64,000 bases of DNA from Roseihalotalea indica (lineage in GTDB: Bacteria > Bacteroidota > Bacteroidia > Cytophagales > Cyclobacteriaceae), in NCBI RefSeq assembly GCF_022458895.1, contig NZ_JAINFL010000002.1, positions 930,001 through 994,000 on the forward strand, given 5' to 3'. The stretch's first letter is position 1; each line of letters opens with the position of its first letter. The translations under genes were made by a program, and so were the position numbers. The notes under the pieces are model-generated. The model was not told where the DNA came from, searched no databases, and saw only the letters and a list, made by a program, of their open reading frames with translations. Below, one piece after another: positions 44,311 through 52,649 of the stretch.

Positions 44311-45447
44311 ATGAAAATAGCGATTGTTACTAATACTTCTTGGAACATATTTAATTTTCGCCTGGATTTGGTTCGTGCTTTACAAGCCCAAAAGCACGAA
44401 GTTATTCTTATCGCCCCTCGTGATAGCTACTCGGAACGGTTACGTGCATTAGGCTTAGTATTGCATGAGGTTAAAATGGATAGCCGTGGAGTAAATCCAG
44501 TAAAAGATGCTGCATTAACAGTAGAACTATATCATCTGTATAAAAAACTAAAGTTAGATTTAGTACTACATTTTACTGTAAAACCCAATATCTACGGTAC
44601 GCTAGCAGCCAGTCACCTGAAAATTCCGGTCATTAATAATGTTTGCGGATTAGGTACGGTATTTCTACAACAAGGTATGGTGTCGGTAATTGCTAAGTGG
44701 CTTTACCGAGTATCATTTCGCTTTGCTCAGAAGGTGTTTTTTCATAATCCGGACGACTACCACCTCTTCATTCAGCAAAAACTACTAAAAGAAAATCAAG
44801 CCGATGTAGTACCCGGTTCTGGTATTGATACTAAGCGATTTCAGCCGGCTTTTCATCTGGTTACCAAATCCGAAACATTTACCTTTCTGGTCATTTCCCG
44901 GCTAATTTACGATAAAGGAATTGTAGAGTATGTAGAAGCTGCCCGGCAATTGCGTGCTCAAGGGCTACCAGTGCGCTTCCAGCTATTAGGGGCTAAAGAT
45001 CCGGTGCATAAACGAGGAATTCCCGTTCACCTGATAGATCAGTGGATTCAAAATGGCCTGGTTGATTATTTAGGAACTACCGATGATGTGCGCTCGGCTA
45101 TCCATCAGGCAGACTGTGTGGTGCTACCCTCATATCGGGAGGGGTTGCCTCGTACGTTGCTGGAAGCTGCCAGCCTACAAAAACCTATTGTAACTACTGA
45201 TACTCCGGGGTGCCGGCACGTAGTGGAAGATGGGGTCAACGGACTGCTCTGTAAGGTGCAGGACGCTGAAGATCTGGCTCAAAAAATGCTTATGATCACG
45301 CAACTTACCAAAGAAGAGATTCAGGTGATGGGTGAGCGCGGGCGCGAGATGGTAAAAGCTAAATTTAGCCAGCAGGTAGTAATTAATAAGTATGTGCGTG
45401 CTATAGAAACTATGGACGCAAAGTACGCATCTGTTTCGTTTGATTAA
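44311..45447 (+). CDS. glycosyltransferase family 4
   Basis: From the ATG at 44311 (MKIAIVTNTSWNIFNF) the 378-residue product has two Rossmann-like halves. The C-terminal half has VISRLIYDKGIVEYVEAA and the donor-binding E-x7-E block (REGLPRTLLEAAS). It transfers a sugar from a nucleotide donor to a growing glycan. The acceptor is unknown. An upstream in-frame TTG at 44269 adds a segment without similarity. It begins a block of surface polysaccharide genes with rfbC, a Wza-like and a Wzc-like gene. Confidence 0.9.
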   Translation: MKIAIVTNTSWNIFNFRLDLVRALQAQKHEVILIAPRDSYSERLRALGLVLHEVKMDSRGVNPVKDAALTVELYHLYKKLKLDLVLHFTVKPNIYGTLAASHLKIPVINNVCGLGTVFLQQGMVSVIAKWLYRVSFRFAQKVFFHNPDDYHLFIQQKLLKENQADVVPGSGIDTKRFQPAFHLVTKSETFTFLVISRLIYDKGIVEYVEAARQLRAQGLPVRFQLLGAKDPVHKRGIPVHLIDQWIQNGLVDYLGTTDDVRSAIHQADCVVLPSYREGLPRTLLEAASLQKPIVTTDTPGCRHVVEDGVNGLLCKVQDAEDLAQKMLMITQLTKEEIQVMGERGREMVKAKFSQQVVINKYVRAIETMDAKYASVSFD

Positions 45448-45533
45448 TTTACTTTTATCAATTAAAGTGATAACATTGCCTTCTGAGGTTATTAATAATA
45501 ACAAACGGTAATGTAATCTAAGGGTAGGAAGCT

Positions 45534-46091
45534 ATGGAGATACGTAAAACGTCAATTGCAGGCTTAATCGAAATTATTCCGAATGTATTTCGGGACAATA
45601 GAGGGTTTTTTCTGGAAACATTCCATATTGAGAGGTATCGGGAGGCAGGCCTTGATCAGCAGTTTGTTCAGGCCAATCAATCTTATTCTACCAAAGGAGT
45701 GTTACGCGGCTTGCATTTGCAACTACCTCCTTATCAACAAGGTAAATTAGTTAGTGTAAGTAAAGGGCGAGTGTTAGATGTGGCCGTGGATTTGAGGAAG
45801 GACTCTTCGACATTCGGTCAATACGAAACGTTAGTGCTTGACAGTGAGAAGTGTAATCAGTTCTATGTGCCGGAAGGATTTGCTCACGGGTTTTTGGCTT
45901 TGGAAGACAGTGTGTTCACCTATCAATGCACAAATGTGTATCACAAACCTTCGGAGCAGGGAATTCTATGGAATGATCCTGATCTGGCCATTGACTGGAA
46001 GTTTGATTCCTATGGCATTGATGAACCTATAATTTCTGAAAAAGATTTAGCTTTGCTGAGCCTGGCCGAACTTAAGCAGCGGCATCTTTAA
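45534..46091 (+). CDS. rfbC: dTDP-4-dehydrorhamnose 3,5-epimerase
   Basis: The 185-residue product is a cupin-fold epimerase of the dTDP-L-rhamnose pathway. Family blocks are present: FRDNRGFFLETFH, ANQSYSTKGVLRGLHLQ (with the catalytic His in LRGLH), FYVPEGFAHGF and NDPDLAIDWK. The other rml genes are not in the window. It lies within the polysaccharide block, 86 bp after the glycosyltransferase gene. Confidence 0.94.
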   Translation: MEIRKTSIAGLIEIIPNVFRDNRGFFLETFHIERYREAGLDQQFVQANQSYSTKGVLRGLHLQLPPYQQGKLVSVSKGRVLDVAVDLRKDSSTFGQYETLVLDSEKCNQFYVPEGFAHGFLALEDSVFTYQCTNVYHKPSEQGILWNDPDLAIDWKFDSYGIDEPIISEKDLALLSLAELKQRHL

Positions 46092-46104
46092 GCACCACAC
46101 CCTA

Positions 46105-46902
46105 TTGAAAGCTCTTCCCAGTTCTCCTTCTGCTAAAATACTCATCCTGCTCCTACTGCTCTTCAGCTCTTGTAGTGCTTATCGTAATCGTATTTTATTT
46201 AGCACTAATCAGGAAATAATTAAAGAAGAGTTACGAATAGCAGTGGAAGAAGCAAATCGGAATTATACCATTCAGCCAAACGATTATCTCGAGCTACAGG
46301 TATATACTAATGATGGTGAGTTGCTTATTGATCCTAACCGGGAAATTGCCCGGGAAGTAGGTATGATGAATCAGAATAGCCAAATGCGACAGCAGCCCCG
46401 GTATTTAGTTCAAGGCTCGGGTATAGTAGAATTACCTCTAATAGGCGAGATTGAAATCGTGGGGTATACTTTGCAGGAAGCATCCAATCTTTTAGAAGAA
46501 CGGTTTGCAGAATTTTATGAAGATACTTACATAACGCTTTCGTATACAAACAAGCGAGTAATTGTGTTGGGGTCGGTAGGTGGGCAGGTAATTCCTTTAG
46601 CCAATGAGAATACCAGTCTTATAGAAATACTAGCCTTAGCTGGAGGTGTAGATGTGAACTCCCGAACAGACAATATTCGGCTAATTCGGGGCAATCTAGA
46701 TGACCCAGAAGTTCGGATAATTGATTTATCTACCATTGATGGCATGAAAAAAGCATCTTTAAAAGTATTGCCGGGTGATATCATTTATGTACAGCCAGTA
46801 CAACGAATCACTTCAGAAGCAGTCCGCGATATATCTCCGATCTTTAGCTTGATTACCAGTACATTAACACTTATTTTGTTAATAAATCGACTATCAGAAT
46901 AA
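46105..46902 (+). CDS. polysaccharide export lipoprotein (Wza-like, Poly_export/SLBB)
   Basis: The 265-residue product has a signal with lipobox LFSSC (Cys23), a polysaccharide export domain (IQPNDYLELQVY, about 55-150), an SLBB-like part with LGSVGGQVIPL, and a C-terminal membrane helix (about 243-262) expected to cross the outer membrane. It forms the outer-membrane export channel for capsule or exopolysaccharide. The start appears to be TTG at 46105, since no ATG or GTG gives a complete signal sequence. It lies 13 bp after rfbC and 4 bp before the Wzc-like gene. Confidence 0.88.
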   Translation: MKALPSSPSAKILILLLLLFSSCSAYRNRILFSTNQEIIKEELRIAVEEANRNYTIQPNDYLELQVYTNDGELLIDPNREIAREVGMMNQNSQMRQQPRYLVQGSGIVELPLIGEIEIVGYTLQEASNLLEERFAEFYEDTYITLSYTNKRVIVLGSVGGQVIPLANENTSLIEILALAGGVDVNSRTDNIRLIRGNLDDPEVRIIDLSTIDGMKKASLKVLPGDIIYVQPVQRITSEAVRDISPIFSLITSTLTLILLINRLSE

Positions 46903-46906
46903 GGAT

Positions 46907-49291
46907 ATGGCTACCGAAAACAGTCTGTCTTCATATTATACTGGCAATGCGGCCGATCAGGTTGATCTTAACAAGTTCCTGTTGCTTCTCAGGAAGAAAA
47001 AGTGGTGGATTTTCCTAATACTTTTGATCACTAATCTGGCAGCATATCTGTATGTGCGGTATACTCGGCCCGTATACGAATCACATTCAGTAATTAAGCT
47101 TGATATCAAGAGTGAAGCAAATATGCTGGGATTTAATGGCATGTCGCAGAACCTGGATAACCTGGCCGGAGAAATAGAATTACTCAAATCAGATCTGTTT
47201 TTTAGCAAAGTGGTAGAAGTTGCTGATATGGATGTGAGTTATTATGCTTACGGAAGGGTGCTTTATCAGGAACGGTACCAGAACGCTCCTTTTCGAGTGG
47301 AGTATGCAGTTAAAAACCCCTCATTCTATGATCGTGCCATTGATATAGAAATTCTTAATGATGAGCAGTTTGTGCTGTCTTACACAGCAGGTGAAAAACT
47401 AGTTTCTAGAGCTTACCTTTTTGGTGAAGAGATTAACAATGAGAATTTCCGGTTTGTAATCACTCTTACTGATCATTACCTTTCTCCACGTGATAATATA
47501 AAATACTATTTTACGATTAACAGCAATCGGGCATTAGTGGGATATCTGGCTCGCAATATGAACGTTCAGCCACTTAATCTGAATGCTAACACTATCCGCA
47601 TTGGATTTCAGGGATATGATCGCCAGAAAGTTCGTGATCTGGTAGCTATTATTGACTCAGTATATCTGAAATATACCACTGAAAAGAAAAACCAAGCAAC
47701 CGAACAGAAAATTAAGTTTCTGGATAGCCAGTTAGCTTCAATAGAAGATCGGCTGGGTGAGCACGAAAGCTACTTTGAGAATTTTACGATTCAGAACAAA
47801 ACGAATGATCTCAGGTCGGAAATAGGAGAAGCTATCAATAAACTGGAAGCTCTGGAAACAAGGCGGTTTGAGCTATCTCAGATGCTGGATGCTGTAACTC
47901 GCTTAAGTAAACAAGTTCAAAATGAACAGGTGATTCCGACTGAGCCAAGTATGTTTACTGAATACCCACCCGATATACTGGCATATATTCAGCAATTAAA
48001 TCAACTTATCAACGAGCGTATCCTGTTGGCTGAATCCTACAAAGAAAGCACCTTTGCCATTCAGCGGAAAGATCAACGTATTGCGCTAATAAAAAAAGAT
48101 GTCGTTACCTTGTTAGACAGCTATCGTAACCGTCTGAAAGAAGAAGTTGATGATATCACGGAAAATAGGAAAGAAATAGAAGAGGAGTTTGTGCGGCTTC
48201 CTTCCCGTGGTACAGCCTACAATCGTAATCAGCGATACTACGCACTGTACGAAAATATATTTCTTTCGCTGGTTCAGAAGAAAAATGAACTGGAAATTGC
48301 CCGGGCCGGTACTGTTACAGATTTTGTTGTGCTATTACCGGCTACAATGCCTGGCGCGCCAGTAGCTCCTGAAAAGTTAGTAATACGAATGGCTGGTGGT
48401 GTCAGTGGGGTGGTACTAAGTTTGGCATTTTTGCTCATTGCTTATGTAATGCACGACAAAATCAGTAGTCAAAATGAGTTAGAACGCCACACACAGATTC
48501 CAATTGTAGGTAGTATTCCTAAATACAAGCAGGCCAAATCCCTACCTGCAGCTATAGTAGTAAATGACGCACCTAAATCAGCCATTAGTGAGGCTTTCCG
48601 AACTGTGCGTACTAATCTGCAATTTATGGGGCTGGATGAAAATCAGAAGATAATCTCAGTTACTTCAACAGTGAGTACTGAAGGAAAGACATTCGTAGCC
48701 GCTAATCTGGCTAGTATTATGGCAATGTCTGAGCAGAAGGTGGTACTGATTGATATGGATATGCGTAAGCCTAAAGTCCACCTGGCTTTTCAGGCTACCA
48801 ATTCCTCCCAAGGCATTAGTACTATCCTGATTGGTAAATATAAGGTGGATGAGTGTATCCAGACTTCTGAGGTTAATAACCTGGATTTTATTCCGGCCGG
48901 GCCGGTGCCGCCCAATCCGTCTGAACTTATTGGTAGCCACTATTTTGCTGAGATGCTAGAAGAGTTAAAAGAACGCTACGATATTGTGGTTATTGATACA
49001 CCACCAGTAGGCTTAGTAACGGATGGGGTGCTGGTGATGGAGAAAGTAAATGTGCCACTGTACGTATTTCGAGCTGATTTCTCGCGGAAGGCATTTATTA
49101 AAACATTGGAACGCCTGAAAACAAAACGTAACTATGAGCATCTGGCACTAATACTTAATAGTGTAGATGCTATTAGTGAGTATGGCTACGAAAAATATGG
49201 GTATGGGTACGGCTACTATACTATGGAAGAAGAGTCACCAAGCGTAAAAAAGCGTATCGGTAACCTTTTCCGGAAAAACAAGCACCACTAA
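46907..49291 (+). CDS. polysaccharide co-polymerase / tyrosine autokinase (Wzc-like)
   Basis: The 794-residue protein has a Wzz chain-length domain between two membrane helices (about 32-50 and 490-512) with a long coiled coil between them, and a C-terminal BY-kinase domain. The kinase shows Walker A TVSTEGKT (about residue 585-592), Walker A' VVLIDMDMRKP (about 610) and IDTPPVG. The C-terminus ends in a Tyr cluster (YEKYGYGYGYY) that is probably the autophosphorylation site controlling chain length. It works with the Wza-like channel encoded 4 bp upstream. Its stop codon overlaps the stop of the convergent lipoprotein gene. Confidence 0.94.
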   Translation: MATENSLSSYYTGNAADQVDLNKFLLLLRKKKWWIFLILLITNLAAYLYVRYTRPVYESHSVIKLDIKSEANMLGFNGMSQNLDNLAGEIELLKSDLFFSKVVEVADMDVSYYAYGRVLYQERYQNAPFRVEYAVKNPSFYDRAIDIEILNDEQFVLSYTAGEKLVSRAYLFGEEINNENFRFVITLTDHYLSPRDNIKYYFTINSNRALVGYLARNMNVQPLNLNANTIRIGFQGYDRQKVRDLVAIIDSVYLKYTTEKKNQATEQKIKFLDSQLASIEDRLGEHESYFENFTIQNKTNDLRSEIGEAINKLEALETRRFELSQMLDAVTRLSKQVQNEQVIPTEPSMFTEYPPDILAYIQQLNQLINERILLAESYKESTFAIQRKDQRIALIKKDVVTLLDSYRNRLKEEVDDITENRKEIEEEFVRLPSRGTAYNRNQRYYALYENIFLSLVQKKNELEIARAGTVTDFVVLLPATMPGAPVAPEKLVIRMAGGVSGVVLSLAFLLIAYVMHDKISSQNELERHTQIPIVGSIPKYKQAKSLPAAIVVNDAPKSAISEAFRTVRTNLQFMGLDENQKIISVTSTVSTEGKTFVAANLASIMAMSEQKVVLIDMDMRKPKVHLAFQATNSSQGISTILIGKYKVDECIQTSEVNNLDFIPAGPVPPNPSELIGSHYFAEMLEELKERYDIVVIDTPPVGLVTDGVLVMEKVNVPLYVFRADFSRKAFIKTLERLKTKRNYEHLALILNSVDAISEYGYEKYGYGYGYYTMEEESPSVKKRIGNLFRKNKHH

Positions 49292-49893
49292 AGATACTGA
49301 AGCGTAGCTTGCAGCTGATAGTGAACGCTGTCTCGGAGAATCATTTTTTGACGTCCCTCACTACGGTAGCCGACAAGCCGTGGTCCCGAATTAGTTGGTT
49401 CAAATTGCATTTCTAGCTGGCGAGAGGTGCTGTATAGCAAATTCTCTTCATGAAATTTCGTTTCAATCCGACGTACGTTCGTTAAAGAATCCTGATAGTA
49501 TACTGTAAGATAGGGTACCTCAACTTCCTGGGGTTGTTTAGCGCGGTATGTTCGTACGCTCCAATGATGTTGCTGATCCGTACTGTCAGACACAATATAG
49601 CTGCCTTGCAATACCGGGCGGTTGATATCGGCATCACTAAATAATTTTAGTGTTTCAGCCCAGCCAGTACTGTCTTTTTTTACTTTCTCTTTTTCTTCCT
49701 GATTATTAATCTTCGCAACAACTTCCACGGATGGCTGTAAAGAGTCCAGACGATCTAATTGCTGTTGCACGAGCGAAGGCAGGTCAAAGTAAGGTTCCTG
49801 AGTTAAATCTTCTGAGACTTCTGTTGTATAATCGCACGCGGATAGTGAGATGATCGTAAATGCAATAACGAGTAAATTACCTTTCATATACAT
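49288..49893 (-). CDS. putative lipoprotein, function unknown
   Basis: The 201-residue product starts with a signal and lipobox SLSAC (Cys20), then a soluble domain rich in Gln, Ser and charged residues (for example QQHHWSVRTYRAKQPQEVEVPYLTVYY). No family is recognised. The gene is 42 bp downstream of the NADH dehydrogenase gene on the same strand and overlaps the end of the Wzc-like gene by 4 bp, with the two stop codons sharing bases (CTAA). Confidence 0.7.
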   Translation of the reverse strand: MYMKGNLLVIAFTIISLSACDYTTEVSEDLTQEPYFDLPSLVQQQLDRLDSLQPSVEVVAKINNQEEKEKVKKDSTGWAETLKLFSDADINRPVLQGSYIVSDSTDQQHHWSVRTYRAKQPQEVEVPYLTVYYQDSLTNVRRIETKFHEENLLYSTSRQLEMQFEPTNSGPRLVGYRSEGRQKMILRDSVHYQLQATLQYL

Positions 49894-49935
49894 AAGCTGT
49901 ATGTACGCGTACGATCTCTGAACATATCCGGTTTC

Positions 49936-51267
49936 CTAAGAGTCCATATTTTTAGCAAATAGCTCCTGTTCCTCTGTATCGTTTGTGCGTATAAACGGTC
50001 TTACAATCAGGCGACTGCTGTACTGGAAAGAGAAGTAATTAAGTATCCAGTTAGCGATTGTACCTAATTTGTTACGAAAACCTACCAGATAGTAGATATG
50101 CACAACCCACCAAGCAAACCATGCCAGCCAGCCGCCGGCGCGTATCTTTCCCAGAAAATTGGCCACGGCCTTATTACGACCAATGGTAGCAATGGTACCT
50201 TTGTTTGTAAAATAGAAAGGATTCATATCTTGTTGTCGGGTAAGCCGCATCAGGTTGCTACCTAATTGCCTGCCCTGTTGAATGGCTGTTTGAGCCACTC
50301 CCGGATAGCCCTGCGGGTAGGCTTCGGTTTTTTGTAAAGCAATGTCTCCAATGGCAAATATATTATCATATCCTTTTACCTGATTGTATTCATTTACCAG
50401 ATAGCTGCCGCGTTCTACACAGTCCAGCGATAGGCCGGGAATATTCATCCCTTTTACACCGGCACACCAGATCAGGCATTCCGATTCCAACTCCCGGTTA
50501 TCGCTAAGCTTAGCAGTGCGCCCATCATAGTCGGTTACCTTAGTGTTAAGGATAATCTCTACGCCCATGTCTCGCAAAAATTTTTCAGCCTGGCGCCCGC
50601 CTTTCTCAGGCATATAAGGCAACAGATAATCTCTACTATGTACCAGGTAAATTTTCATGATGTCGAAATCCAGCTCAGGATAGTCGCGAGGCAGTACCCG
50701 GCTTCGAAGCTCGGCCATGGTGCCGGCAAGTTCTACACCGGTAGGGCCGCCCCCTACAATCACAAAGTTTGTGAGCCGGTCGCGCTCGGCATCGTCGTTT
50801 GTAAGTGTAGCAATTTCGAAGTTTTGTAAAATGCGGCTTCGCATATTCAGCGAGTCCTGTAGTGTCTGTAATTTTAGCGACTTCTCTTCCATAGCCTTAT
50901 TACCATAGAAGTTAGCATCGGTGCCGGTAGCAATGATCAGATAGTCATATGATAATGGCCCAATAGCGGTATCAATCATTTTATCTTCCGGACGAATCTG
51001 TAGCACCTTCATCATTCGGAAATGAGTATCAATCTTGTTTCTCAGAAGGTTGCGAAGCGGGTCTACCACCGAGTCGGGTTCAATACCGGAGGTAGCGACT
51101 TGATATAGTAGAGGAATGAATGTGTGAAAATTATTACGGTCAAAAAGAACGATCTGGTAGATTTTATCATCTAAATGCTTAAGCAGATTCATGCCGCCAA
51201 AGCCGCCTCCCACCACTACAATTCGTTTTTTTGTGGTATCAGGTATCCGTAATTCATATTGGCTCAT
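49936..51267 (-). CDS. type II NADH dehydrogenase (NDH-2-like)
   Basis: The 443-residue flavoprotein has an N-terminal FAD-binding Rossmann motif (VVVGGGFGGMNLLKHL), a second dinucleotide motif for NADH (VIVGGGPTGVELAGTM), the FAD-contacting FAIGDIA and a C-terminal amphipathic region for membrane attachment. It oxidises NADH and reduces quinone without proton pumping. The ATG at 51267 gives a short N-terminus before the first motif. The lipoprotein gene downstream may be in the same transcript. Confidence 0.9.
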   Translation of the reverse strand: MSQYELRIPDTTKKRIVVVGGGFGGMNLLKHLDDKIYQIVLFDRNNFHTFIPLLYQVATSGIEPDSVVDPLRNLLRNKIDTHFRMMKVLQIRPEDKMIDTAIGPLSYDYLIIATGTDANFYGNKAMEEKSLKLQTLQDSLNMRSRILQNFEIATLTNDDAERDRLTNFVIVGGGPTGVELAGTMAELRSRVLPRDYPELDFDIMKIYLVHSRDYLLPYMPEKGGRQAEKFLRDMGVEIILNTKVTDYDGRTAKLSDNRELESECLIWCAGVKGMNIPGLSLDCVERGSYLVNEYNQVKGYDNIFAIGDIALQKTEAYPQGYPGVAQTAIQQGRQLGSNLMRLTRQQDMNPFYFTNKGTIATIGRNKAVANFLGKIRAGGWLAWFAWWVVHIYYLVGFRNKLGTIANWILNYFSFQYSSRLIVRPFIRTNDTEEQELFAKNMDS

Positions 51268-51451
51268 AAGTGCTGGGTATAGAATAAGTATCTATCATTG
51301 ATAAGGTTTGCTACCCTGAATTGTTCACTATTTCAGACCAAAAAAGCAGTAAAAATCAAAAAAGGACGGTAAGTTTCAACAGTAAGATACATTTGGAGTT
51401 TCACTAACAAAACATTCACAAATTATCATACTACTATAACCATATTTTCTT

Positions 51452-51736
51452 ATGAAAGTCATTTTTAATGATCAGATTATTGCCGAAAGTGATCAAACCG
51501 AAGTGGTTGAAGGGAATCATTACTTTCCGCCCAGTGCTGTCCGTCAAGAGTATTTTAAAAGCAGTAACACTCATACTACTTGTCCCTGGAAAGGTGAGGC
51601 ATCTTATTACAGCCTGGAAGCAAACGGCGAAACTGCTAATGATGCGGCCTGGTACTATCCAAACCCAAAAGAGGCTGCCCAACAGATTAAAGACTATGTG
51701 GCATTTTACCCGAATAAAGTGACGATTGAAGAGTAA
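51452..51736 (+). CDS. DUF427 domain protein
   Basis: The 94-residue product matches the small beta-rich DUF427 family (VEGNHYFPPSAV, TTCPWKGEASYYSL, AAWYYPNPKEAA), whose conserved Cys/Trp/Tyr pattern is kept. The biochemical role is unknown. It is cytoplasmic and probably a single-gene unit. Confidence 0.9.
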   Translation: MKVIFNDQIIAESDQTEVVEGNHYFPPSAVRQEYFKSSNTHTTCPWKGEASYYSLEANGETANDAAWYYPNPKEAAQQIKDYVAFYPNKVTIEE

Positions 51737-51824
51737 ACGAAGGCGCGAATGGTAGAGTGAGCGAATGTACAATTTACGGATTGTAGAGTTCCTAATTGTT
51801 CCTATCTAGTATTCCTAGTAATTT

Positions 51825-51872
51825 CACACATTCACACATTCACACATTCACACATTCACACATTCACACATT
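51825..51872 (+). repeat. (CACACATT)6 octanucleotide tandem repeat before kdsB
   Basis: Six perfect copies of CACACATT run from 51825 to 51872, ending 4 bp before the kdsB ATG at 51877. The tract occupies the place where a ribosome-binding site would be, and copy-number change by slippage would shift the spacing in steps of 8 bp. A reading frame starting at TTG 51796 can be drawn through it (THSHIHTF repeats), but this is judged to be non-coding. Confidence 0.95.
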
Positions 51873-51876
51873 CACT

Positions 51877-52620
51877 ATGAAAATTCTCGGTATTATTCCG
51901 GCGCGTTGGGCCTCGTCTCGGTTTCCTCAAAAAGTGTTAGCCGATATTGGCGGTAAAAGCATGGTACAACGGGTATATGAGCAGGCATTGCAGTCGGAAA
52001 AATTATCGAAAGTGATTATTGCAACGGATCACCCTGAAATTCAGCAGCACGTAAAAAACTTTGGGGGAGAAGTATGTATGACAAGCCCCGACCATCCTTC
52101 CGGTACCGATCGCTGTCGTGAGGCTTTAGATCTGCAGTCAGAATCCTATGATTATGTGGTGAATATTCAGGGCGATGAGCCTTTTGTACAGCCAGAGGCC
52201 ATCAACGAATTAGCGAGTCTGCTGGATGGACAAACTCAACTTGGCACATTAGTGTCTGAAGTGCACGATGCGTCAGTGCTAAGCAACCCAAATATGATGA
52301 AAGTGATCTTTAATGTTCAGCACGAAGCTATTTACTTTAGCCGCACGGCCATTCCATACCTGCGGGATGTGCCCCCTGATGAGTGGTTGCAACGTCACAC
52401 CTTCTACAAACATGTACACCTATACGCGTATCGGGCCGATATCTTACGGGAAATTACCAAGTTGCCTGTTTCTACGCTGGAAAAAGCAGAGTCGCTGGAG
52501 CAGTTGCGCTGGATTGAGAACGGATACACCATTAAGGTGGGAATTACTCATCATGAAAGCCTGAGCGTAGATACCCCCGCCGACCTGCAAAAAGCCAAAC
52601 AGGCGATGGGATTTGCCTAA
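51877..52620 (+). CDS. kdsB: 3-deoxy-manno-octulosonate cytidylyltransferase (CMP-KDO synthetase)
   Basis: The 247-residue enzyme activates KDO with CTP for lipopolysaccharide inner-core synthesis. Family blocks are clear: IIPARWASSRFPQKVLADI, ATDHPEI, MTSPDHPSGTDRC, VVNIQGDEPF and YFSRTAIPY. The ATG at 51877 begins the conserved N-terminus directly. It is preceded by an octanucleotide repeat in place of a normal leader. Confidence 0.96.
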   Translation: MKILGIIPARWASSRFPQKVLADIGGKSMVQRVYEQALQSEKLSKVIIATDHPEIQQHVKNFGGEVCMTSPDHPSGTDRCREALDLQSESYDYVVNIQGDEPFVQPEAINELASLLDGQTQLGTLVSEVHDASVLSNPNMMKVIFNVQHEAIYFSRTAIPYLRDVPPDEWLQRHTFYKHVHLYAYRADILREITKLPVSTLEKAESLEQLRWIENGYTIKVGITHHESLSVDTPADLQKAKQAMGFA

Positions 52621-52649
52621 ATAAAGTATGCATAAGCTGATAAAAGATT

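Noticed and set aside
51796..51876. kdsB start at TTG 51796, which would translate the octanucleotide repeat
   Set aside because: It would add a THSHIHTF-type repeat peptide before the conserved MKILGIIPAR start; the ATG at 51877 is the family start.
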